A stretch of 6,894 bases of DNA, taken from NCBI GenBank assembly GCA_003354055.1, contig PIVQ01000382.1, forward strand, positions 1-6,894, in the 5' to 3' direction. The translations under genes and the position numbers were made by a program. Source of the stretch: Desulfobacteraceae bacterium (GTDB taxonomy: Bacteria; Desulfobacterota; Desulfobacteria; Desulfobacterales; Desulfobacteraceae). The notes beneath the pieces were generated by a model that made no database searches, was not told the DNA's origin, and worked only from the letters and a program-made list of their open reading frames with translations. Positions 1 through 6,894 of this stretch are shown here, in pieces (the first letter of the stretch is position 1; the number at the start of each line of letters is the position of its first letter).

Positions 1-1206
1 GAAATACCCGGGGACCGATGGGATTGGAAGGCGTTTTACGGCGACCCGTTGAAAGCGGGTAATAAGACAAACGTCAAATGGGGCGGCTTCATGGACAAAG
101 TGGGTGATTTTGATCCCATGTTTTTCGGGATCGCTCCGCGGGAAGCTGCGTGGATGGATCCTCAGCAGCGCCTTTTGATGCTTTATGTCTGGAAGGCCAT
201 GGAAGATGCGGGGTACTCCGCAGCCGGCATATCCGGAAGCAGGACGGCAATGTTCATCGGAACGGGCGGCAGCGGTTACGGCAACCGGGTCTATTCCGGG
301 GGGCCGGATCTGGAGGGATATTACGGCACCGCCATACTTCCTGCCATGGGCCCCAACCGTATGAGTTATTTCCTTGATCTTCACGGCCCCAGCGAGCCTG
401 TGGATACGACTTGCTCGAGTTCACTGGTGGCCATATGCAAGGCGGTGGAGGCCATTGAAAGCGGCGCCTGCGAATCGGCCATCGCGGGTGGTGTCAACCT
501 CATCATTGATCCTGCTTTCCATATCAGCCTGGATCGGTTGGGCATGCTTTCCAAGGAAGGGCGTTGCCGTACCTTTTCCGACCGGGCCGACGGATATGTC
601 CGGGGGGAAGGCGTCGGAATGCTCTTTTTGAAACCCCTAGAAGCTGCGGAACAGGACGGGGATCATATTTACGGGATTATCCGGGGAAGCGCCGTAAATC
701 ACGGCGGCAGGGCCAACTCCCTGACAGCGCCAAACCCTAAGGCGCAAGTCGCGGTTTTAAAGGACGCTTATGAAAAGGCGGGAATTGATCCTGCCACGGT
801 GGGGTATATCGAAACCCACGGAACCGGGACGGTGCTGGGCGACCCCATCGAAATAGACGCCTTGAAAACCGCTTTTAAGGCCCTGGGTCAGGGCAACGAA
901 TTCCTAGGAGCCCTGAAACCGCAGTGCGGATTGGGATCCGTCAAAACCAATATCGGCCATCTGGAACTCGCCGCCGGGGTTGCCGGGGTCATAAAAGTTC
1001 TGTTACAGATTAAACATAAAACCATCGTCAAAAGCCTCCATTGCGATACCCTAAATCCCCATATCAAACTTGCAGACTCCCCTTTTTATATTGCAAAAGC
1101 ATCACAGGCCTGGAAACCTGCGCAGGCCCGGATCCCCAGACGAGCGGGGGTCAGCGCTTTCGGCGCCGGAGGCGTCAATGCCCATGTGGTCATTGAAGAG
1201 TACATG
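1..1206 (+). other. KS1: beta-ketoacyl synthase domain (N-terminus truncated by window edge)
   Basis: Decarboxylative Claisen condensation domain of module 1. The window opens at EIPGDRWDW, so about 35 N-terminal residues, including the usual IAIIGMSGRFP block, lie upstream. The catalytic triad is complete: Cys138 in VDTTCSSSLVA (nt 412-414), His273 in ETHGTGTVLGDP (nt 817-819) and His320 in KTNIGH (nt 958-960). Flanking blocks GPSEPVDT (129-136), GYVRGEGVGM and NHGGRANSLTAPNPKAQ are typical of trans-AT PKS ketosynthases. The domain closes with VSAFGAGGVNAHVVIEE (384-400). It should be an active elongating KS and not a decarboxylase-only or non-elongating one, since both His residues and Cys are retained. 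Its substrate depends on the upstream module, which is not visible. Confidence 0.96.
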
Positions 1207-4200
1207 GATAAAACGGGTACAACCCGTGACGGTAATCTTGGGGAGGTGAGGACGGCGTCCCCGGCAATTTTTGTTCTTTCGGCAAAAACCGAAGAGCGCC
1301 TGAAAAATTATGCGCTCACAATGGGAGAGTTTTTCGATTCAAGCCTGAAAAACGGAAGTATTCCGGATCTTGCCGATATCGCCTACACGTCCCAGATCGG
1401 GCGGGACGCCATGGAAGAGCGGTTGGCCTTGATCGTCGGATCGGTGGAAGAACTTCGGGATAAGTTGAAAAAGTTTGGCGCTGACGGGAGTGGCATAGAA
1501 GGGGGTTTTCGCGGAAACGTGAAAAGGGATAAAGAGACCCTGGCCCTGTTCACGGCGGATGATGAGTTCATAGCGCTCCTTGACAAATGGGTCCGGCGCG
1601 GGAATTACGCAAAGCTTCTTTCCCTTTGGGTAAAAGGCTTGGATTTTAACTGGCATAAACTCTACAGGGAGCCGCGGCCTGCGCGTATCAGCCTTCCGAC
1701 CTATCCTTTTGCTGAAAAACGGTATTGGATCAATGACCAGCCTTGGGAAGGAAACAGAATCAAACGCAAAAACGGGAAGTTGCCGCATCCCCTGCTACAC
1801 GAAAATACTTCCGATCTGACCGAGCAGCGGTTTAGTTCGGTATTCACGGGGGATGAGTTTTTCCTTGCGGACCATGTGGTCAGGGGCAGACAAACCCTGC
1901 CCAAATCCGTTTATCTTGAAATGGCGCGGGCCGCTGTCGCCCGTGCAGCCGGACCTTCCAGGAAGAGTGGCGAAGGGATTTTACTCAAAGATGTGGTTGG
2001 CATAAAGCCGCTGACAGTGGAGGGGAGCCCGGTGGAGACTCATATCGGCCTGTTTCCAGAAGCAGGCGGCGACCTTGGGTACGAGATTTATGCCCAATCC
2101 GGTGAAGCCGGGGACGCAGCAGTGGTTTACAACCAGGGAACCGTCGCGCTACAACCGAATGGCAAAGCCACGGTCCATGATATCGTAGCTTTGATGGCAA
2201 AATGCGGTGAGAAACGGATGGATGCCCAGGCGTGTTATGAAATTGCCTCACGGGCCGGTTCAGCCTATGGCCCGAGCCTGAGGGGAATCCATGAACTGCA
2301 TGTCGGAAAGGATATGGCATTGGCGCAGTTGACGCTTCCGGTACAGGTTGGGCAAACAGCAGATGCATTTGGGTTACATCCTGCTCTTATCGATTCCGCC
2401 CTGCAGGCCTCAACCGTTTTGATGGACGGCGCAGGTGTTAACGGCACGGCGTCAGCGTTCTCCCTGGACCGGCTCGAAGTGTTTGACAAATGCGTCCCCG
2501 CCATGTGGGCGCTGATCCGGTCCCACGGGGGAATTGATCCTGGGTGTACGGCGGCAAAAATCGATATGGACTTGTGCGATGACAAGGGCGTTGTTCGGGT
2601 ACGGATAGAAGGTTTCCGGTCCCTTGAAGAGTCGATTGATGGCGATCAGTCCGAAGCTTCCCAGGTTGATTCTAAAAGTATCGATTCGAAAGCTACCGAT
2701 TCCAACCCCGCTGTTCCATCTCCCCTTGAAACACCCACAGCCTTGATTACATTTGAGGAATACCTGGAAGCGCAGAAAATTGACACCGGCGCCGGGACGC
2801 ATATCAAGACATTGCTTTGTTTTCTGGCCGAAGCGGACAACAGGGAGCATGTTGCCGGGGCGCTGAAAAATTTGTCCCCCGAAACCCAGGCTGTGTTTAT
2901 CTCCAAAACCCAGGGTGAAACCTTTTCAAAGGCCATTGCTGATATTGTCCATGAACATGGGGCAGTCGACGCCGTGATTTACATGTCAGAGGGTATCACG
3001 GCGGCGGAGGTTAATGGGGATATCCTCCATATCCTTCAGGCCATGGCTGCGGCAAGCATATCCACCCCCGTTCGCTTCCTTTTGGCAGCGCAGCTTACGG
3101 AAGGGTCTGCGTGTTGTCATGCCGAATCCTGGGTCGGATTCGAACGCTCCCTGCCCATGATCATGCCGAAGCTGCAATTCGGGGTGATTTACAGGGAAAT
3201 CAAAGGTGGCCGCCAAAATGATATGGCGGCCGATATGCCCCATTGGTTCGAAACCCTTTGGCAGGAGCTTCACGCCGAAAGAATCGAAAGCGCCGTGTAT
3301 GCCGGAGATAAACGCTATGTTTACCGGAATCGTGAGACAACACCTGAAAGTTTCGAAAGCTTTGACAGCCTGATTAAGCCACAAAAAACATACCTGATTA
3401 CGGGCGGATGCGGCGGTCTGGGAGGGTTGCTCGCCCGGTATCTGGCAAAGAAATACGGCGTCAATCTGATTCTTATGGGCAGATCTCCTATGGATGAACG
3501 AAAGAGCAAGCTGCTGGAAGATATCAAGGATGAAAACCAGAACGCCAGGGTCGTTTATGTTCAGGCGGACATCAGCGATTCCGCCGCAATGAAAAAGGGG
3601 ATCACCGATGCAAAGGAAGATTTCGGAAGCCTGGCCGGCGTTATTCATGCGGCGGGCATTGAAAGCGAAGGGGATATCCTTAAGAAAAATGTAGATCTCT
3701 TTAAGAAAGTACTGCGCCCTAAAATCGGGGGAACCATTGCCCTGGATGAAGCGGTGAAGGGCGACCCACTCGATTTTATCTGCTATTTTTCATCCGCCTC
3801 TGCCATTCTGGGGGATTTCGGTGCATGCGATTACGCCATAGCCAACCGCTTCATGGCTGCCTTCGCCAGCTACAAAAACGCTGTTCAGGCAAAGGTGAAA
3901 CATATCGTTATCCACTGGCCCCTCTGGAAAGAGGGCGGTATGGGATTCGATCACGATGGCGGTGCCGAGGTCTATCTTAAGTCCAGTGGCCAACGCCTCC
4001 TTGAAACAAAGGAAGGGCTTGAACTGTTCGATCGCTTACTTTCCCGTGATGGGACGCAGCATTTGGTGCTGGCAGGAGTGCCTCAGCGGATCAGGCGGTT
4101 TTTAAGCTTGTCAAAAGACGAGCAGTCCCGGGACATAGAACCCATCGTTCCCTTCAGCAGCGGAAGGCGTAAGGAGATGAGGGGCTTTAGTGTGGCGCAA

Positions 4201-6894
4201 TGCCTTGAATACGACCTGAAGACACATATCGGCAGTCTGCTGGGAGTTGCTTCCGGTCAATTGGATTCCGATGCCAACCTTGCCGATTTTGGGTTCGACT
4301 CCATCCTGTTTTCAAAATTTGCCGCTGCCCTGACGTTATTTTATAAAATAGAGATAACCCCCTCCATATTTTTCGGCAATCCGACCATAGAGCGCCTGGT
4401 TCACTATTTTGTGCAGGAGCACGGCGGTATTTTGGATACCTTTTATGCTCAAGCCGAAAAAAGCGTTGATCAAGTCACGGCCGCGGTATCTCCACTAAAG
4501 ACTACAGCCGGTTCCTCTCCTAAGCGGAGACGCCCAAGGTTTCTAACCGCAAACTTGAGGGAGCCTGATTCCGAAGCCATTGCCATTATCGGAATGAGCG
4601 GCCGATTTCCGGACGCCCGAAACATTGATGATATGTGGGAAATCCTTAGGGCTGGAAAAGACGCGGTGTCGGAAATTCCCCTGGAACGTTTCGACTGGCG
4701 CAAGTATTACGGAAACCAAAGGAATGGCTCAGGGCAGCAAATTGTCTCGAACCGTTGCGGGATACTGCCGGGTGCGAGCGAGTTTGAACCCTCGTTTTTT
4801 GAAATCTCTCCCAAAGAGGCGGGATGGATGGACCCGAGGCAGCGGCTATTGCTCCAGGAATCATGGAAAGCCTTGGAGGATGCAGGCTACGGACCTTCGC
4901 GCATCCAAAAAAACCGGATGGGGGTGTTCGTGGGTATGGAGTCCGGCGATTACCGTTCCCTTTCCAGCGGTGAAAAGGGAATTACCTCGGATCACGAGGG
5001 AATCTCCGCAGTCCGGTTGGCCTATTTTCTGAATTTCAGCGGGCCGGCCATGGCGATCAATACCTCTTGCTCCTCCGGCCTGGTTGCCGCGCATCAGGCC
5101 TGCCAGAGTCTTCGGACCGAGGAATGTGACACTGCCATTGCCGCGGGGGTGAACCTGCTGCTGAACCCTGAGACTTTTATCGGCCTGGGCAGATCAGGGA
5201 TGATGTCTTCATCGGGGAGATGTTTTGCATTTGATAAACGGGCCGACGGCATGGTTCCCGGCGAGGCTGTTGTCTCTCTTGTTCTCAAGCGGTTAACGGA
5301 CGCTGAAAGGGACAACGATCCCGTATACGCGGTGATCAAGGGCAGCGGCATCAATTATGACGGAAAGACCAACGGCATCACCGCTCCGAACCAAAACGCC
5401 CAGGCCGCGCTTATAAAGTCGGTCTACGACCGCTACAGGATCAATCCTGAAAAAATCAAGCATATCGTTACCCATGGAACCGGAACAAAACTCGGTGATT
5501 CCATAGAGATCAATGCATTGTACGACGCGTTCAAAGGCTCTACGGATAAAGAACGCTTCTGCGCGCTGACATCTACAAAAACCAATTTCGGCCATTGTTT
5601 TGCGGCCTCGGGCCTGGTGAGCCTTGTGGGCCTGGTCCAGGCGCTCCGGCATGAAACCATACCGGAAAGCATTCACTTCAGGCAGGAAAACGATCACATT
5701 AAATGGAGCGAATCCCCTTTTTATGTGAACAGCGCGGGAAAACCGTGGACCGCCGGGAAGGGAAAAAAGCGCCTGGGAGCTGTAAGCGCCTTTGGCATGA
5801 GCGGCACCAATGCACATATGGTGGTCGAAAGCCATACCGGCAATTCCATCACGACGGACATTAAGGTTGATCCCTGTTATCTGCTTGTTTTTTCGGCGAA
5901 ACAAAAAGCAACCCTGGAAGAGAAAATCAAAGATATGGTGGCGTTTCTCAGCAACAATCAGCTAAATACGACGGATTTGGCGGGGATTTGTCTGACGCTG
6001 TCGGAGGGTCGTCACCATTTCATGCATCGCAAGGCCGTTGTCGTTCAGGACCTGGATGACTCCGTCCATGTGTTGAATCAATTAATTACCCAGGAAAAAT
6101 CCCCCAAAATTTTTCATGGGGAAGTTGCCCGCGGATTCACGGAGCAGCCTGCCATTCGCGCGTCTGCCGCAAAGATGCTGACCCAGGCAGCAAGCAAAAG
6201 AGGTGATAAAGACGCCTATCGTGACATATTGTATGGTCTGGCGGAGCTTTATTGTCAGGGATATGAGATCCCGCTGAACCGGTTGGTCAACCCCGGTAAA
6301 CGTTCAGGTCTTCGACTGCCGACCTATCCTTTTACAAGGCAGCAGTATTGGATTTCTCAAATCAAGGCGCCGAAGGCGGCAGAGGCGGCGGATCAGAGCA
6401 AGGGAAAGGACACGCCGGTCACCGACAATAAATACGCTGAGCAATATGCTCCGGCTTCCATTGCCGGCCCGGATCAAGCGGACGCGCTAGTCTCATCCGG
6501 CAAGACCGCGCGGATCACATTGTCCCCCCTGTCGAATGATAGCCTCCCTTCGGATGGGAAAAAGGTGCAAAGCCTTCGCCCGATAAGCTTATCGGAGACG
6601 GCGGCTCCGTTGCCCGGTTTGGTAACCTTAGATGACGCTCCGGGTAATACATCGCCTAAGATAGCGCTTGATATACTACCGGATGCTAAATCAGGTGACG
6701 CAGAGCCCTCGGCCCGTCCCCAAGCTTTGCCCGAACCAGTGCTCAAAACACTCAAGACAAGCCTGGCAGAAGCCCTGTATATGGATGAGAGCGATATTGA
6801 TCCGGACATGCAGTTTACGGAGATGGGGATGGATTCGATCATCGGTGTGGAATGGATCAAAGCGGTCAATGATGAATTCGGCATGACACTTGAG
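1..6894 (+). CDS. trans-AT type I polyketide synthase, internal fragment (KS-DH-KR-ACP-KS-ACP)
   Basis: Frame 1 is open across all 2298 codons with no stop and reads as PKS domains throughout, so this is the middle of one very large gene with both ends missing. Order: KS1, post-KS linker, DH, KR, ACP1, KS2, post-KS linker, ACP2. Neither module has an acyltransferase (no GHSxG-type AT block). Each KS instead runs into a linker ending in LPTYPF (residues 565-570 and 2106-2111), as in trans-AT synthases, where a free-standing malonyl-transferase loads the ACPs. The protein would act in the cytoplasm as part of an assembly line passing a thioester-bound chain from KS1/ACP1 to KS2/ACP2. Catalytic residues of both KSs, the DH, the KR and both ACPs are present, and no frameshift is seen. 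The start site, ribosome binding site and regulation lie outside the window. The family call is firm. The product and gene name cannot be read from this fragment. Confidence 0.97.
1261..1734 (+). other. Post-KS linker / AT-docking region 1, ending in LPTYPF
   Basis: This region of about 158 residues follows KS1 where a cis-AT synthase would carry the KS-AT linker and a full acyltransferase. It begins with IFVLSAKTEERLKNYA (422-437), the usual first strand and helix of the KS-flanking linker. It runs through a small alpha/beta segment and ends in SLPTYPFAEKRYW (564-576). No GHSxG nucleophile elbow or any other AT core motif is present, so it cannot transfer malonyl groups. In trans-AT systems this remnant is proposed to be where the discrete acyltransferase docks. 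The docking role is family knowledge. The motif and the missing AT core are visible directly. Confidence 0.88.
1783..2628 (+). other. DH: dehydratase domain (double hot-dog)
   Basis: Removes water from the beta-hydroxyacyl-ACP made by the KR of the same module, giving a 2-enoyl thioester. It opens with LPHPLLH (594-600). The catalytic His is His625 in DHVVRGRQTLP (nt 1873-1875), matching HxxxGxxxxP exactly. The second hot-dog half has AYGPSLRGIHEL (755-766) and the catalytic Asp798 in HPALIDSALQA (nt 2392-2394), keeping the DxxxQ pattern. The domain ends near VRVRIEGFRSL (865-875). At about 280 residues it is full length. Two oddities: the block that usually reads LPGVAYLEMA is LPKSVYLEMA here (633-642), and the usual Phe of YGPxF is Leu760. 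With His, Gly, Pro, Asp and Gln all kept, an active DH is more likely than a dead one or a pyran synthase. Confidence 0.92.
2668..2712 (+). repeat. Degenerate 15-bp tandem repeat (x3) in the DH-KR linker
   Basis: Three in-frame 15-base units encode DSKSI, DSKAT and DSNPA (residues 890-904). Each starts with gattc. By eye, units 1 and 2 agree at 11 of 15 bases and units 2 and 3 at 9 of 15. The stretch lies in a hydrophilic Ser/Asp/Glu-rich linker (about 877-910) between the dehydratase and the ketoreductase structural half. It is probably a flexible tether, and the repeats may have arisen by local slippage. No function beyond a spacer is indicated. Confidence 0.55.
2731..4104 (+). other. KR: ketoreductase domain (structural plus catalytic subdomains)
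   Basis: NADPH-dependent reduction of the beta-keto group in module 1. The structural half covers about 911-1115 and contains SWVGFERSL (1043-1051), a usual KR structural-subdomain block. The catalytic short-chain-dehydrogenase half starts at TYLITGGCGGLGG (1130-1142), the Rossmann dinucleotide loop, followed by ILMGR (1157-1161), ADISD and GVIHAAG (1213-1219). The catalytic set is complete: Lys1241 (RPKIGGT), Ser1265 in FSSASAILG, Tyr1278 in CDYAIAN and Asn1282. HWPLWKEGGM and a C-terminal helix ending at RIRRFL (1363-1368) complete the fold. The LDD-type B-KR marker is absent: the position reads ESEGD (1221-1225). The A-type Trp eight residues before Tyr is Leu1270. Activity looks likely, but the alcohol configuration cannot be assigned from the markers. 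Confidence 0.94.
4198..4422 (+). other. ACP1: acyl carrier protein domain of module 1
   Basis: Four-helix carrier domain that holds the growing chain on a phosphopantetheine arm. Helix I runs from about AQCLEYDLKTHIGSLLG (1399-1415). The attachment serine is Ser1434 in FGFDSILFSKF (nt 4300-4302), at the start of helix II. ITPSIFFGNPTIERLVHYF (1452-1470) supplies the loop, helix III and helix IV. The DSxxxxxW beta-branching tryptophan is not present: the position is Phe1440. This ACP should therefore simply pass its KR/DH-processed chain to KS2. It is a single ACP, with no tandem copy before KS2. Confidence 0.94.
4423..4572 (+). other. Intermodule linker between ACP1 and KS2
   Basis: About 50 residues (1475-1524) join the first module to the next within the same polypeptide. 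The stretch is hydrophilic, with an Ala/Ser/Val part followed by a short basic patch, SPKRRRPRF (1508-1516), and then an acidic turn before KS2. No domain signature is visible. Because the link is covalent, no docking domain is needed between these two modules. Confidence 0.75.
4573..5835 (+). other. KS2: beta-ketoacyl synthase domain, complete
   Basis: Condensing domain of module 2, taking the chain from ACP1. It starts at EAIAIIGMSGRFPDA (1525-1539) and ends at GTNAHMVVES (1936-1945), about 420 residues, full length. The triad is present: Cys1690 in INTSCSSGLVA (nt 5068-5070), His1825 in THGTGTKLGDSIEI (nt 5473-5475) and His1865 in KTNFGHCFAASG (nt 5593-5595). It clearly belongs to a different KS clade from KS1. 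It has CSSG instead of CSSS, RADGMVPGEAV instead of YVRGEGVGM, NYDGKTNGITAPNQ instead of NHGGRANSLTAPNP, and NFGH instead of NIGH. These signatures resemble ketosynthases of some Bacillus and other trans-AT lines, from memory and not from a search. The usual LGDPIE proline is Ser1834. It should be condensation-competent. Confidence 0.96.
5869..6354 (+). other. Post-KS linker / AT-docking region 2, ending in LPTYPF
   Basis: Counterpart of the linker after KS1. It begins with CYLLVFSAKQKATLEEKI (1959-1976), passes through a region rich in charged and polar residues, and ends in LRLPTYPFTRQQYW (2104-2117). Again there is no acyltransferase core. The last block before the motif, DAYRDILYGLAELYCQGYEI (2071-2090), is the helix that usually precedes LPTYPF in these linkers. 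This confirms that module 2 also relies on an acyltransferase supplied in trans. Confidence 0.87.
6361..6720 (+). other. Long Ser/Pro/Ala-rich linker before ACP2
   Basis: About 120 residues (2121-2240) separate the LPTYPF motif from ACP2, and no KR, DH, ER or methyltransferase motif can be found in them, so module 2 is non-reducing. The composition (Ala, Ser, Pro, Asp, Gly, Lys) suggests a flexible tether. Four short hydrophobic strand-like motifs stand out: RITLSPL (2171-2177), PISLSE (2194-2199), LVTLDD (2207-2212) and KIALDI (2220-2225). The last three are spaced 13 residues apart. Their role is unknown. Similar short motifs in linkers of other trans-AT synthases are only a recollection. 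Confidence 0.7.
6742..6894 (+). other. ACP2: acyl carrier protein with beta-branching Trp flag (C-terminus cut by window edge)
   Basis: Carrier domain of module 2. Helix I covers LKTLKTSLAEALYMD (2248-2262). The phosphopantetheine serine is Ser2279 in MGMDSIIGVEW (nt 6835-6837). Trp2285 (nt 6853-6855) completes DSxxxxxW, the motif that distinguishes carrier proteins acted on by the HMG-CoA-synthase-like cassette. The sequence continues KAVNDEFGMTLE and stops at the window edge, so helices III and IV lie downstream. Whether this is the first of a tandem ACP pair, common at branching sites, cannot be seen. Identity as an ACP is firm. The branching role is inferred from the motif and the lack of reductive domains in this module. 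Confidence 0.92.

Noticed and set aside
150..631. Two short + strand open frames in other registers (150-377 and 374-631)
   Set aside because: Both overlap KS1 out of frame across its active-site cysteine. Their translations are Arg/Pro-rich and without motifs, typical of off-frame reading.
1339..1788. Minus-strand open frame of 149 codons
   Set aside because: It is opposite the first post-KS linker including LPTYPF, so it is a shadow frame.
1783..2628. DH as a pyran synthase or dead DH
   Set aside because: HxxxGxxxxP and DxxxQ are both intact. The substitutions lie beside the catalytic residues and leave those residues unchanged, so a regular DH is the simpler call.
2986..3648. Minus-strand open frame of 220 codons
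   Set aside because: It lies entirely opposite the ketoreductase domain, and its translation shows no recognisable domain. It is an antisense shadow of conserved coding sequence.
4625..5032. + strand open frame of 135 codons in another register
   Set aside because: It overlaps the N-terminal half of KS2, whose frame-1 translation is clearly conserved. No independent signature is seen.
5293..5904. Minus-strand open frame of 203 codons
   Set aside because: It is antisense to the conserved second half of KS2. The + strand frame carries the HGTGT and NFGH motifs here, and the minus translation shows no family signature.
6361..6720. Hidden reductive or methyltransferase domain in module 2
   Set aside because: The stretch is only about 120 residues, polar and Pro/Ser-rich, with no Rossmann glycine loop. 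It is too short for a KR, DH, ER or C-methyltransferase.
6474..6886. Minus-strand (6474-6884) and off-frame + strand (6668-6886) open frames near the right edge
   Set aside because: Both overlap the linker and ACP2 in the wrong register, and the frame-1 DSIIGVEW motif shows which frame is real.
1..6894. Promoters, terminators, tRNA, CRISPR or insertion sequence
   Set aside because: The whole window is one conserved coding frame. I saw no inverted-repeat ends, no regular spacer-repeat array and no cloverleaf, and any promoter-like hexamers would be chance matches inside the gene.

Overview
The window lies inside one giant gene on the + strand. Reading frame 1 is open from base 1 to base 6894 (2298 codons) with no stop, start codon or intergenic gap, so both ends of the protein are outside the window. 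The encoded protein is a multimodular type I polyketide synthase (PKS). No acyltransferase domain appears between either ketosynthase and the downstream domains. Each ketosynthase is instead followed by the short post-KS linker that ends in LPTYPF...YW. Together with the KS sequence signatures, this marks a trans-acyltransferase (trans-AT) PKS, whose modules are loaded with malonyl units by a separate acyltransferase encoded elsewhere.

Layout: KS1 (1-1206, N-terminus cut off), post-KS linker/docking region (1261-1734), dehydratase DH (1783-2628), short degenerate repeat linker (2668-2712), ketoreductase KR with structural and catalytic halves (2731-4104), carrier protein ACP1 (4198-4422), intermodule linker (4423-4572), KS2 (4573-5835), second post-KS linker (5869-6354), long Ser/Pro/Ala-rich linker (6361-6720), ACP2 (6742-6894, C-terminus cut off). 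This makes one reducing module (KS-DH-KR-ACP) followed by a non-reducing module (KS-ACP).

The most informative detail is at the right edge. ACP2 carries DSxxxxxW (Asp2278, Ser2279, Trp2285), the tryptophan flag known for carrier proteins that undergo beta-branching by an HMG-CoA-synthase-like cassette. ACP1 has Phe at the equivalent position. A non-reducing module that leaves a beta-ketone on a flagged ACP is the arrangement expected for beta-branching. Inferred chemistry: module 1 extends, reduces and dehydrates to a 2-enoyl unit (if KR and DH are both active); module 2 extends again and its beta-ketone is alkylated to give a beta-methyl or exomethylene branch.

Organism: the sequence does not identify it. 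By eye the base composition is near balanced to moderately GC-rich, which argues against high-GC actinomycetes and low-GC clostridia. A Gram-negative bacterium (for example a deltaproteobacterial or uncultured symbiont-type producer) is plausible but is only a guess. There are no RNA genes, mobile elements, CRISPR arrays, promoters or terminators that I can support, as expected inside a megasynthase gene. Residue numbers below count from the first codon of the window (residue = (nt-1)/3+1), not from the true protein start.
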